Origin: Thermomonas fusca DSM 15424
GTDB taxonomy: Bacteria > Pseudomonadota > Gammaproteobacteria > Xanthomonadales > Xanthomonadaceae
Length of the DNA stretch: 64,000 bases
Direction of reading: 5' to 3'
Assembly (NCBI RefSeq): GCF_000423885.1
Contig: NZ_KE384101.1
Span: 53,600 to 117,599, forward strand
Positions within the stretch are counted from its first letter, which is position 1; every line of letters begins with the position of its first letter. Both the position numbers and the translations under genes were made by a program. The notes beneath the pieces are model-generated. The model worked only from the letters and a program-made list of their open reading frames with translations. It did not search any database and was not told where the DNA came from. Below, piece by piece: positions 46,217 through 55,263 of this stretch.

Positions 46217-47721
46217 AGCGCTTCGCGTCCGTGCCGGCGCGACGCGCGGCGATGCGGGCGCGCTGGCTGGCATTGCCGAAGCCGGTGCGCATCGCCGCCA
46301 TCGCAAGCACTTCCGTGCTGCTGCTGGGCCTGCTCGGCATGTTCGCCTGGCGCGACGCGCTGGGCCGCTGGCTGTGGCCGGACCCGCGTTACGACGCCCT
46401 GCGCCAGCGCGCGGAAGTCGCGCTGCAGGCCGGCCGGCTCAGCGGCGCCGATGGCGGCGGCGCGCGCGAGCTGTTCGAAGCGGCGCTGGCGCTGCAGCCG
46501 GATCAGCTGGAAGCCCGCGATGGGCTGGCGCGGGTGGCGCTGGCGGCGCTGGCGCGCGCCGAAGCCGGTGCCGACAAGGGCGATACCGCGCAGGCGCACG
46601 CCGCGCTGCAGCTGGCGCGCGAGCTGCAGGCGCCGAAGGCGCGGGTCGATGCGCTGGCCGCGCGACTGCAGGCCACGCGGGCGCAGGCCGTTGGCATCGA
46701 CGAGCTGTTGGCGCGCGCGCGCGCCGCGCAGGCGGCCGGCCATCTGGACGATGGTTCCGATGCTGCGCTGCCGCTGTACCAGCAGGTGTTGCAGGCGCAG
46801 CTGCGCAGCCAGCCGGCGCTGGAAGGCCGCGAGGACGCGCTGGAGGACCTGTTGAAGCCGGCCGGCGGAATGCTGGCGCGCGGCGAGCTGCTGCAGGCGG
46901 CGGAACTGTTGCATCGCGCGGAGAGTTTCGATCCCGGCCACGCCGCGCTGCCGCCGCTGCATGCTGGCCTGGCGCGGGCGCTGGAAACACGCGGCCAGCG
47001 CATCCGCCAGCTGCTGGCGCGCGGCCGGCTGGAAGCCGCGGCGCAGGCCTGCGACGAGCTGCGCCAGCTGCAGGCCGGGCCGTTGCCGCAGGCTTGCGCT
47101 GCGCCGTTGGGCGATGCGCTGCTGCGCGCGGTGGCCACGGCGCCCGCGGCGAAGGTCGCGCGCCTGCTGGCGCTGGCGGAGGCGGCGGGCGTGGATGCCG
47201 CGCACCTGCAGCAGGCGCAGCGGCAGCGGCGCGGCGAGCAGCGCAGCCCACCGCGCCCGGTCTTGCCCGCCACGACGCCGCAAACCCGCGCGCGCGTTGC
47301 CCGCCTGCTGGAACAGATGGAGCGCGCCCGCGCCCGCGGCGACTGGCTCACGCCTCCCGGTGACAGTGCCTGGGATCGCCTGCGCGAGGCGCGCGCGTTG
47401 GCCCCGCGCGACCCGCGCGTGCTGCAGGCATCGACGGCGCTGCTGGCGGCCGCACGCGAATGCAATGCCGAGGCCCTGCGCGACAACAACCTCGGTCGCG
47501 CCGTGGTCTGCCTGGACGCATGGCGGCAGCTGGCGCCGTCAGACGAGGGAATGGCGACAGCGCGCCGACGGCTGGCGCAGCGCTGGATCGCAGTCGGCAG
47601 CGAGCGCCTCGAAGCTGGCCGCACCGCCGACGCGCGACGCGCGCTGGAACAGGCGCGCACCCTCGATCCGCAGACGCCTGGTCTGGGTGAATTCGCGGCG
47701 CGGTTGGAGAAGCTGCGCTGA
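46213..47721 (+). CDS. Membrane-anchored TPR-like protein of unknown function, coupled to relA
   Basis: The 502-residue product has a basic N-terminus, one TM helix (about 26-47, VRIAAIASTSVLLLGLLGMFAW) and a long alanine/leucine/arginine-rich all-helical remainder. Repeat units look like tetratricopeptide or SEL-type helices (for example ARELFEAALALQPDQLEARDGLARVAL near 75 and ARRALEQARTLDPQTPGLGEFAARL at the end). The topology suggests a periplasmic scaffold held at the inner membrane. The ATG overlaps the relA stop by four bases (ATGA). No enzymatic motif is visible and I do not recognise the family. Extreme Ala/Arg bias makes both shadow frames open, but the coupling and TM helix support this frame. 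Confidence 0.7.
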   Translation: MKRFASVPARRAAMRARWLALPKPVRIAAIASTSVLLLGLLGMFAWRDALGRWLWPDPRYDALRQRAEVALQAGRLSGADGGGARELFEAALALQPDQLEARDGLARVALAALARAEAGADKGDTAQAHAALQLARELQAPKARVDALAARLQATRAQAVGIDELLARARAAQAAGHLDDGSDAALPLYQQVLQAQLRSQPALEGREDALEDLLKPAGGMLARGELLQAAELLHRAESFDPGHAALPPLHAGLARALETRGQRIRQLLARGRLEAAAQACDELRQLQAGPLPQACAAPLGDALLRAVATAPAAKVARLLALAEAAGVDAAHLQQAQRQRRGEQRSPPRPVLPATTPQTRARVARLLEQMERARARGDWLTPPGDSAWDRLREARALAPRDPRVLQASTALLAAARECNAEALRDNNLGRAVVCLDAWRQLAPSDEGMATARRRLAQRWIAVGSERLEAGRTADARRALEQARTLDPQTPGLGEFAARLEKLR

Positions 47722-47763
47722 CGGCGCGAGGATCGGTCTGCGCCGCCGGCAACCGGGCCCGCT

Positions 47764-49854
47764 TCAGTCCAGGAACAGCGACCGCACCACCGCGCGCGCG
47801 GCGTCGGCGGAAAAATGGCGGGCCACGTTGGCGCGGCCGTTTGCGGCCAGGCGCAACCACAGCGCCTCATCGTCGTACAGCCGCAGCAGCTCCCGCGCGA
47901 ATGCCTCGGCCTCGTCGGCCACCAGCACGTCATCGCCCTCGCGCAGATGCATGCCTTCCACCGCGCAGCCGGTGGCGACCACCGGCAGGCCGTGCGCCAT
48001 CGCCTGGTTCACCTTGCCCTTGACGCCGGCGCCGAACCGCAGCGGCGCCACCGAAATGCGGCAGCCGTCCAGCCAGGGCTGCAGGTCCGGTACATGGCCG
48101 TGGACATGCACGCCGGCAGCGCTGCCCAGCCGCGCGATCGCCTCGGGGACATCGCCACCGATGCAGTGGAAGGCGATGTCCGGACGCGTGGCGCGCAGCC
48201 GCGGGAACACCGCTTCGACGAACCACTGCACCCCATCCGCGTTCGGCGGATGGCGGAAGCCGCCGACGAACAGCAGGTCGCGGCGGCTGGCGAAGCCGGG
48301 ACCGGGCGGGGCCGGCTGGTGCAGGTTGGACAGGATCTCGACGCGCGCGCCGGGCGCGTCCTGCGCCAGCAGCGCGCGCTCCATCGCGCTGACCACGAGG
48401 CTGGCATCGGCTTCGTTGATCAGCGCCAGCTCCAGCGCGCGGGTGCGGTCGGCGGCGCGCAGGGCGGCGGCGTCGCCGGTCAGTTCGGCGGCGCGGCGCT
48501 CGCGCAGGTAGTGCAGGTCGACGGTGTCGAACAGCAGCCGCGCCTGCGGCGCGTGCCGGCGCAGCAGCGGGAAACATTCGCGGGCGATGTAGTGGCGGCT
48601 GACCATCGCCGCGTGGAAGCGCTGCCCGTGTTCGCGCAGCCATGCCGGCAGCCGCGCCGCCTCCGGTGCGTGCCAGCACTCCACCCCCAGCGCCTGCAAG
48701 GCGCGGGTGTAGCCGCCGTCCGGCTTGCCGCCAGCGGGCAGGAACACCACGTGCGCGCCTTCTTCGATCAGCAGCCGCATCAATTCCACCAGCCGCAGCG
48801 AGCCGGAGTCGCGGTCGGGCTGCGGGGTCAGGGCGTCGATGAGCAGCACCTGCTGCTGGCTGCGATGCAGCAGCGCCGGCGTCGGCTCGGTGCCCGCAGG
48901 CAGCTGCCGTTGCAGCGCATCACGCCATTTTTCCGCGAACACCTTCTGGTTGCGCAGCTGCGCTGCCTTCGGGCCGCTGGCGGTGTCGGTGCCGGAGCTC
49001 GTGCCTTCGTCGTGGACCACCGTCGCCGCCGGCTGGTACAGCGTGCGCAGGCCGGCGGCGCGCACCGCGAAGGCGAGGTCGGTGTCTTCGTAGTAGGCCG
49101 GCGCATAGCGGGTGTCGAAGCCGCCAAGACGCTGGAACAGCGCACGCGGGATCGCGACCGCGGCGCCGCTGAGATAGTCGGCGTCGCGCAGGTAGCCGTA
49201 GCGACAGCCGTTCGGGTCATCGAAACGGCCGTAGTTCCAGCCGCTGCCGTCGGCGAATACCACCCCGCCGGCCTCCTGCAGGCGGCCATCCGGATAGACC
49301 AACCTGGCGCCCACCAACCCGGCGTCCGCGACGGTTCCGAAGGTGGCCAGCAGTGCGTCCAGCCAGCCCGGCTGCGGCACGGTGTCGTTGTTCAGGAACA
49401 CCAGATACTCGCCGCGAGCCAGCGCCGCGCCGTCGTTGCAGGCGGCAATGAAACCGCCGTTGGCCGGCCGTGCATGCACGCGCAGGCCGCCGATGGCGCG
49501 CAGCCTTTCCAGCGAATCGTCGGGCGAGGCATCGTCCACCACGATCACTTCGAACGGCGCAAGCGGCGGATGCGCGGCGATCACGCGCAGGCAGGCCAGC
49601 GTGTGTGCGAACGCGCCGTAAACCGGGATCACGATGCTGGCCCGCGGCGTTTCCGCGGTCGGCAGCGTGAACGGCGCGAACGGCGCCGCTGGCGGCAGGT
49701 ACAGCGCGCGGGCGCTGGCGGGCGCGCGCCGGAACTGCAGCGCCAGCCGGCGCCAAGTGGCGGCCGGTCCGCGGCTGCGCAGGCTGGCCCAACCGCGTCG
49801 CCACAGGCCGAGCGCGCGCAGGATCCAGAAGCGCGCTTCGACGGGGACGGGCAT
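47764..49854 (-). CDS. GT2-GT4 fusion glycosyltransferase
   Basis: The 696-residue product has two glycosyltransferase domains. The N-terminal GT-A domain (about 68-300) is a GT2 rhamnosyltransferase-like module with ASIVIPVYG, VVDDASPDDS, NGGFIAACNDGAALARGEYLVFLNNDT (DxD-like end) and the acceptor block YYEDTDLAFAVRAAGLRTLY. The C-terminal GT-B half (about 330-690) is GT4-like, with FVGGFRHPPNADGVQWFVEAVFP, GHVPDLQPWLDGC, and VAPLRFGAGVKGKVNQAMAHGLPVVATG as donor site. Such fusions build surface polysaccharide or glycan repeat units; sugar and acceptor are unknown. ATG 49854 is preceded by AGGAG at nine bases; the in-frame ATG at 49893 adds 13 residues. Confidence 0.88.
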   Translation of the reverse strand: MPVPVEARFWILRALGLWRRGWASLRSRGPAATWRRLALQFRRAPASARALYLPPAAPFAPFTLPTAETPRASIVIPVYGAFAHTLACLRVIAAHPPLAPFEVIVVDDASPDDSLERLRAIGGLRVHARPANGGFIAACNDGAALARGEYLVFLNNDTVPQPGWLDALLATFGTVADAGLVGARLVYPDGRLQEAGGVVFADGSGWNYGRFDDPNGCRYGYLRDADYLSGAAVAIPRALFQRLGGFDTRYAPAYYEDTDLAFAVRAAGLRTLYQPAATVVHDEGTSSGTDTASGPKAAQLRNQKVFAEKWRDALQRQLPAGTEPTPALLHRSQQQVLLIDALTPQPDRDSGSLRLVELMRLLIEEGAHVVFLPAGGKPDGGYTRALQALGVECWHAPEAARLPAWLREHGQRFHAAMVSRHYIARECFPLLRRHAPQARLLFDTVDLHYLRERRAAELTGDAAALRAADRTRALELALINEADASLVVSAMERALLAQDAPGARVEILSNLHQPAPPGPGFASRRDLLFVGGFRHPPNADGVQWFVEAVFPRLRATRPDIAFHCIGGDVPEAIARLGSAAGVHVHGHVPDLQPWLDGCRISVAPLRFGAGVKGKVNQAMAHGLPVVATGCAVEGMHLREGDDVLVADEAEAFARELLRLYDDEALWLRLAANGRANVARHFSADAARAVVRSLFLD

Positions 49855-49965
49855 GCGGCTGAACTCCTGCACAAGAATCGGGGAAATCCGCACATGGCCG
49901 CGCAGGCGGCTGCGCTAGACTCGGGGCCAACGCCATTGTCGCATCCAGCGGCCGACCGCCAGCCA

Positions 49966-52431
49966 ATGCCCCGCATCCAAGACGAAGAAGACGAGCTGTA
50001 CGAAAAGGACGATGGTGGCGATGCGGGCGGCGGCGGGTCCGGCTGGCGCCGGCGCCTGCTGACCTGGGGGCTGGCCGCGGCGGCGCTGCTGCTGGGCTTC
50101 CTGATCCCCTACCTGCTGTATCTCAACCACCAGGTTGGCGAGCGCTTCGGCAAGCTGCGCTGGCAGGTGCCGACCCGCGTGTACGCGCGTCCGCTGGTGC
50201 TGCGTCAGGGCGTGGCGATGGACGCGCAGACCCTGAAGACCGAACTGGATGCGGCCTCCTATCGCGACGGCGACGGCCGCCGCGCAGGCAGCTACGCCCG
50301 CAACGGCGCGCGCTGGCGCATCTCCAGCCGCGGCTACAACGACGTCGACGGGCGGGTGGCGCCGGCAGTGCTGGAAGTGACCCTCTCCAGCGGCCGGGTG
50401 GCGGCGATCCGCGACGCCCAGGCCAAGCGCGCCCTGCGCAGCGCGCGCCTCGATCCCGCCCGTATCGCCACCCTGTACGGGCAAAACCAGGAAGAGCGCC
50501 GGCTGGTGCGGATCGAGGAAGTGCCGGAACTGCTGGTCACCGGCTTGCAGGCGGTCGAGGACCGCGACTTCAACCACCACATCGGCATCGATGTCAGCGG
50601 CATGCTGCGCGCGGTGTTCGTCAACGTGCGCTCCGGCGGCGACACCCGCCAGGGCGCCAGCACCCTGACCCAGCAGCTGGCGCGCAGCGGCCTGCTCGGC
50701 ATCGGCAAGGAGCAGACCTACACCCGCAAGGTCAAGGAAATCCTGTTCGCCCTGCTGCTGGAGGCGCGCTACGACAAGCGCACCATCCTCGAGGCCTATT
50801 TCAACCAGGTCGACCTGGGCCAGCGCGGCGCGCAGGCGATACGCGGAGTGGCCGCGGCCTCCGAGTTCTGGTTCGGGCGCGAGCTCAAGGACCTCTCCTC
50901 CGAGCAGACCGCTTTGCTGATCGGCATGGTCAAGGGGCCGTCCTGGTACAACCCGCGGCGCAACCCGGAGCGCGCGCTGGAGCGCCGCAACTTCGTGCTG
51001 GGCGAGATGCACGAAACCGGCCTGATCGACGACGCCGAGTACCGCCGCGCGGTGAAGGCGCCGCTGGGCGTGACCACCAGCGCCGGCAACCTGGCCGCCA
51101 ACCGCTTTCCCGCCTACGTGGACCTGGTGCGCAAGCAGCTGGCGCGCGACTACCCGGCCGACAAATTGTCCGGCGCCGGGCTGTCGGTGATGACCGGCAT
51201 GGCGCCCGCCGCGCAGGGGTATGCCGAAGGCGCGGTGGCGCGGACGCTCAAGTCGCTGTCGACCAAGGGCCGGCCGCCGCTGCAGGCCGGGCTGGTGGTG
51301 ACCGACGTCCACAACGGCGACGTGCTGGCAGTGGTCGGCAGCCGCGAATTCACCGAGCCCGGCTTCAACCGCGCGGTCGATGCGCGGCGCCCGGTCGGCT
51401 CGCTGCTCAAACCCTTCGTCTATCTGCTGGCGCTGGCGCAGCCGGATAAATGGTCGCTGGCCAGCATCATCAGCGATGCGCCGGTAACCGTCGGTCTCGG
51501 CCGCGGCCGCAACTGGAAGCCCGGCAATTCCGATGGCCGCAGCCACGGCAACGTGCGGCTGATGGATGCGCTGGCGCAGAGCTACAACCAGGCCACGGTG
51601 CGGCTGGGCATGGAGGTGCAGCCGCAGCGGCTGGCGGCACTGATCCGCACCCTGGCCGGGATCGAATCCGAAGCGCAGCCGTCGCTGATCCTCGGCGCGG
51701 TCGACCAGAGCCCGTACGCGATGGCCCAGCTGTACCAGTTCCTTGCCTCCAGCGGCGAAATCCAGCCGCTGCATGCGGTACGCGGCGTGCTGGATCCGCA
51801 GGGCCGCACCATCAAGCGCTACGACAGCGAGGCCCCGCCGGCGCAGAAGGGTGACGCGGTGGCAGCGCGGCTGGTCGGCAGCGCGCTGCAGTACGCGGTG
51901 ACATCCGGCACCGGCAACGCGCTGGTGCGCGACGGGCTTGGCCGGCTGTCGGCGGCCGGCAAGACCGGTACCAGCAACGATGGCCGCGACAGCTGGTTCG
52001 CCGGCTACACCGGCGACCACCTGGCGGTGGTCTGGGTGGGCAACGACCAGAACAAGTCCACCGGCCTGTACGGCGCCACCGGTGGCATGCGGGTGTGGTC
52101 GGACATGTTTGCGCGCCTGCCCAGCGCACCGCTGCGGCTGTCCAGCGAGGGCGTCGACTGGCGCTGGGTGCTGGACGGTCAGAGCACCGACGGCGACTGC
52201 CCCGGCGCGCGTCACCTGCCGTTCGTGGCCGGTTACGCGCCGCCCTACCAGCCTTGCCCGTACGTGCCGCCGCCGGAGCTGGACGAATTCGGCAACCCGC
52301 TGCCGCCTGCGGACGGGTCGCAGAATCCGCTCGAGCGCGCCGGCCAGGCGATCCGTGATTTCTTCGGTGGCGGCGACCCGGCCAAGCAGCTGCCGCCGCC
52401 CGACGCGCCGGCGCCGCGACCGGTGCAGTGA
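49966..52431 (+). CDS. mrcB: Penicillin-binding protein 1B (bifunctional class A PBP)
   Basis: The 821-residue inner-membrane enzyme polymerises and cross-links peptidoglycan. It has an acidic cytoplasmic tail (1-26), TM helix (about 30-53) and a UvrB-domain-2-like UB2H region (about 65-165). The glycosyltransferase domain has QAVEDRDFNHHIGID (catalytic Glu198), GASTLTQQLARS and RKVKEILFALLLE. The transpeptidase domain carries SLLK (Ser479), SYN (539-541) and KTGT (Lys666). The proline-rich C-terminal tail resembles those of related PBP1b. ATG 49966 is preceded by a TAGACT -10-like hexamer at 49916-49921. The gene overlaps the helicase gene downstream by four bases (GTGA). Confidence 0.95.
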   Translation: MPRIQDEEDELYEKDDGGDAGGGGSGWRRRLLTWGLAAAALLLGFLIPYLLYLNHQVGERFGKLRWQVPTRVYARPLVLRQGVAMDAQTLKTELDAASYRDGDGRRAGSYARNGARWRISSRGYNDVDGRVAPAVLEVTLSSGRVAAIRDAQAKRALRSARLDPARIATLYGQNQEERRLVRIEEVPELLVTGLQAVEDRDFNHHIGIDVSGMLRAVFVNVRSGGDTRQGASTLTQQLARSGLLGIGKEQTYTRKVKEILFALLLEARYDKRTILEAYFNQVDLGQRGAQAIRGVAAASEFWFGRELKDLSSEQTALLIGMVKGPSWYNPRRNPERALERRNFVLGEMHETGLIDDAEYRRAVKAPLGVTTSAGNLAANRFPAYVDLVRKQLARDYPADKLSGAGLSVMTGMAPAAQGYAEGAVARTLKSLSTKGRPPLQAGLVVTDVHNGDVLAVVGSREFTEPGFNRAVDARRPVGSLLKPFVYLLALAQPDKWSLASIISDAPVTVGLGRGRNWKPGNSDGRSHGNVRLMDALAQSYNQATVRLGMEVQPQRLAALIRTLAGIESEAQPSLILGAVDQSPYAMAQLYQFLASSGEIQPLHAVRGVLDPQGRTIKRYDSEAPPAQKGDAVAARLVGSALQYAVTSGTGNALVRDGLGRLSAAGKTGTSNDGRDSWFAGYTGDHLAVVWVGNDQNKSTGLYGATGGMRVWSDMFARLPSAPLRLSSEGVDWRWVLDGQSTDGDCPGARHLPFVAGYAPPYQPCPYVPPPELDEFGNPLPPADGSQNPLERAGQAIRDFFGGGDPAKQLPPPDAPAPRPVQ

Positions 52432-54473
52432 GCCCGATGGCGGCTACCGACTCGCGGCTGGGCCGGGCCGTGCGCGACGCGCTGGGCGAAGATTCGGCGC
52501 TGGCGCAGGCGCTGCCCGGTTTCCGTCCGCGCCCGGCGCAGCAGCGGCTGGCGGTGGCGGTGGCGGATGCATTCGAACGTCGCGAGGTGCTGTTGGCCGA
52601 GGCCGGCACCGGCACCGGCAAGACCTACGCCTACCTGGTGCCGGCGCTGCTGTCGGGGATGAAGACCATCGTCAGCACCGGCACCCGCGCGCTGCAGGAC
52701 CAGCTCTACCTGCGCGACTTGCCGCGGGTGCGCGACGCGCTGGGCATCGGCCTGAAGACCGCGCTGCTGAAGGGTCGCGCCAACTACCTGTGCCGCTACC
52801 GGATGGAGCAGGCCAGGGGCGAGCCGCGCTTCACATCGCGCGAGCAGATCAGCCAGTTCCAGCGCGTGGTGGCGTGGAGCGGGCGCACCCGCAGCGGCGA
52901 CATGGCGGAGCTGGAATTGCTGGCGGAGGATTCGCCGCTGCTGCCGCTGGTCACCTCCACCGCCGACAACTGCCTGGGCACCGAATGCCCGTTCTGGAGC
53001 GAATGCTTCGTGGTGCAGGCGCGCCAGCGCGCGCAGGCGGCCGATCTGGTGGTGGTCAACCACCACCTGCTGCTGGCCGACCTGGCGCTGAAGCAGGAAG
53101 GGTTCGGCGAAATCCTGCCGGGCGCGCAGGCGTTCATCGTCGATGAGGCACACCAGCTGCCGGAGTTGGCCGCGCAGTTTTTCGGCGAAGGACTGGGCGC
53201 GCGCCCGCTGGTGGAACTGGCGCGCGATGCGGTGTCCGAGTGCAAGGAGGTGCCGGGCGCCCTGGCCGCGGTGCAGGAGCCGGCACGGGCGCTTGAAGCC
53301 GCCACCCGCGCGCTGCGTGCGGCGATGGACAACCTGCCGCTGCGCGGCACCGCCTGGCGGGCGCTGGGCGAAGTAGACATCGAGCCGGCCTTCCACGCCC
53401 TGGTGCAGTCGCTGACGGCGCTGGGCGACGTGGTGGCGCCGCTGCGCCAGGCCGCGCCGGGCTTCGACGCCTGCCACGTGCGCGCGCAGGACCAGCTGGG
53501 CCGGCTGCAGCGCTGGCTGGGCGAGGAAAGGAAAGCGGGGGCGGAGTCGACTTTCGATTCCACCCCGTCGGCACCGACGAATGATTCCCTGAAAGTCGAC
53601 TCCGACCCCGCTTTTCACGGTCCAGCTGTTCCCGACACCGTTTCGGTGCACTGGTACGAACTCACCCCACGCGGCTTTCGCCTGCAGCGCACCCCGCTGG
53701 ACGTGGCGGCGCCGCTGCGCGCCCATCGCGAGGCCTCGAACGCGGCCTGGGTGTTCACTTCGGCGACGCTGGCGGTGGCCGGGCGCTTCGACCACGTCGC
53801 CCAGCGCCTCGGCGTCGAGCACGCCCGCGAACTGCTCGAGCCCAGCCCGTTCGACTGGGACCGGCAGGCGCTGTGCTACCTGCCGAAGGGCCTGCCGGAG
53901 CCGGCGTCACGCGACTTTGGAATGGCCCTGCTGGAATCGTTGCGTCCGGTGCTGGAAGCCTCCGGCGGCCGCGCGTTCCTGCTGTTCGCCTCGCACCGCG
54001 CGCTGCGCGAAGCCGCCGAGGCACTGCAGGGCGGCCCGTGGCCGCTGTTCGTGCAGGGCAGCGAGCCGCGCCACGTGCTGCTGCAGCGCTTCCGCGAGTC
54101 CGGCAACGGCGTGCTGCTGGGCACCGCCAGCTTCCGCGAAGGGGTGGACGTGGCCGGCGATGCATTGAGCGTGGTTGTCATCGACAAATTGCCGTTCGCC
54201 GCGCCGGACGACCCGGTGTTCGAGGCGCGGCTGGACGCGATCCGCCGTGCCGGCGGCAATCCGTTCCGCGACGAACAGCTGCCGCAGGCTGTGATCGCGC
54301 TCAAGCAGGGCGCCGGCCGGCTGATCCGCACCGAAACCGACCGCGGCGTGCTGGTGCTGTGCGACCCGCGCCTGCTGGGGAAAACCTATGGCCGGACCTT
54401 CCTGGAGTCGCTGCCGCCGCTGCCGATCACCCGTGAGGTGAAGGATGTGCAGGCGTTCTTCGCGGATAATTGA
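52428..54473 (+). CDS. DinG/YoaA-family Fe-S DNA helicase, carrying an in-frame palindromic insertion
   Basis: The 681-residue XPD-like superfamily 2 helicase resolves replication-blocking structures. It has AEAGTGTGKTYAYLVPAL (Walker A, about 57-74) and the iron-sulphur cysteines in NYLCRYRM and NCLGTECPFWSEC. VVNHHLLLADL and IVDEAHQLPELA (DEAH) follow, with FTSATLAV and QGAGRLIRTETDRGVL (motif VI). Residues 369-396 are KAGAESTF-(12)-KVDSDPAF, encoded by a palindromic element (53532-53614) between the arch-like region and the VHWYELTPRGFRLQRTPLDV block; the frame continues. The GTG at 52428 overlaps the mrcB stop; ATG 52437 is an equally good start. YoaA is the nearest E. coli relative. Confidence 0.9.
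   Translation: MSPMAATDSRLGRAVRDALGEDSALAQALPGFRPRPAQQRLAVAVADAFERREVLLAEAGTGTGKTYAYLVPALLSGMKTIVSTGTRALQDQLYLRDLPRVRDALGIGLKTALLKGRANYLCRYRMEQARGEPRFTSREQISQFQRVVAWSGRTRSGDMAELELLAEDSPLLPLVTSTADNCLGTECPFWSECFVVQARQRAQAADLVVVNHHLLLADLALKQEGFGEILPGAQAFIVDEAHQLPELAAQFFGEGLGARPLVELARDAVSECKEVPGALAAVQEPARALEAATRALRAAMDNLPLRGTAWRALGEVDIEPAFHALVQSLTALGDVVAPLRQAAPGFDACHVRAQDQLGRLQRWLGEERKAGAESTFDSTPSAPTNDSLKVDSDPAFHGPAVPDTVSVHWYELTPRGFRLQRTPLDVAAPLRAHREASNAAWVFTSATLAVAGRFDHVAQRLGVEHARELLEPSPFDWDRQALCYLPKGLPEPASRDFGMALLESLRPVLEASGGRAFLLFASHRALREAAEALQGGPWPLFVQGSEPRHVLLQRFRESGNGVLLGTASFREGVDVAGDALSVVVIDKLPFAAPDDPVFEARLDAIRRAGGNPFRDEQLPQAVIALKQGAGRLIRTETDRGVLVLCDPRLLGKTYGRTFLESLPPLPITREVKDVQAFFADN
53532..53614. 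repeat. In-frame palindromic element inside the dinG-like gene
   Basis: Arms 53532-53555 (AAAGCGGGGGCGGAG...) and 53591-53614 pair at 23 of 24 positions. The 35-base centre contains its own small hairpin CGTCGG-CA-CCGACG (53566-53579). The arms match those of the hrpA copy (41872-41956) almost base for base, while the centres do not. The encoded ends are KAGAESTF and KVDSDPAF. Confidence 0.85.
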
Positions 54474-54476
54474 ACG

Positions 54477-55172
54477 ATGAGACTGCTCGCTTTCGAAACC
54501 TCCACTGAGGCCTGCTCGGTCGCCGTGTTCGTCGATGGCCAGGTGCACGAACGCTTTGAAATCGCTCCGCGCCGGCACACCGAACTGGCGCTGCCGTGGG
54601 CGCAGGCGCTGCTGGCAGAGGCCGGCGTGTCGCGCTCGCAGCTGGATGCCATCGCGGTGGGCCGCGGCCCCGGGGCCTTCACCGGCGTGCGCCTGGCCAT
54701 CGCCATCGCCCAAGGCATCGCGCTCGGGCTGGACCGGCCGGTGCTGCCGGTGTCCACGCTGGCGGCGCTGGCGATGCGAGCCGACGGCGAGCGCCGCATC
54801 GCCGCCATCGACGCGCGCATGGGCGAGGTCTATCTGGGCGCGTTCGCATGCGAAGCCGATGGCGGCCTGCGAGCGCTGGCCGACGAAATCGTGGTGGCGC
54901 CGGCTGCCGCCGCGCTGCCGGATGGCAGCGGCTGGCACGGCGCCGGCACCGGCTTCGCCGCGGCCGATGGCGCGCTCCGGGCGAGATTCGGCGATCGGCT
55001 GGTGGCCGTGGATGCCGCCGCCCTGCCGCACGCCGCGGACGTCGCCGCACTGGCTGCGCTCGCCTTCGCGCGCGGCGAAGCGCTGGCGCCGGAACGCATC
55101 GAGCCCGCCTACCTGCGCAACAACGTGGCCCTCACCATCGCCGAGCGCGCGGCGCAGGGCATCACCCGCTGA
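54477..55172 (+). CDS. tsaB: tRNA threonylcarbamoyladenosine biosynthesis protein TsaB
   Basis: The 231-residue ASKHA-fold protein forms the TsaB-TsaD-TsaE complex that makes t6A37 in ANN-decoding tRNAs. The hallmark N-terminus LLAFETSTEACSVAVF, then RHTELALPWAQALL, AVGRGPGAFTGVRLAIAIAQGIALGL (about 61-86) and VSTLAALAM are all present. IDARMGEVYLGAF and the C-terminal PAYLRNNVA follow. The catalytic-site residues of the paralogue TsaD are absent, as expected for TsaB. It begins three bases after the helicase stop, so the two are likely co-transcribed, as yoaA and tsaB (yeaZ) are in E. coli. Confidence 0.95.
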   Translation: MRLLAFETSTEACSVAVFVDGQVHERFEIAPRRHTELALPWAQALLAEAGVSRSQLDAIAVGRGPGAFTGVRLAIAIAQGIALGLDRPVLPVSTLAALAMRADGERRIAAIDARMGEVYLGAFACEADGGLRALADEIVVAPAAAALPDGSGWHGAGTGFAAADGALRARFGDRLVAVDAAALPHAADVAALAALAFARGEALAPERIEPAYLRNNVALTIAERAAQGITR

Positions 55173-55263
55173 ATCCTGGCCGTCGCGGGCGGGTGCGGGG
55201 CATCCCCGCCGGCCCGCGCTTTTGGCTATGCTCGCTGAAGGCTCCATCCAGACAGGGGTGAAT

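Noticed and set aside
47815..49965. Upstream extension of the mrcB frame by over 700 codons
   Set aside because: It is antisense to the well-supported GT2-GT4 glycosyltransferase; PBP1b begins at ATG 49966.
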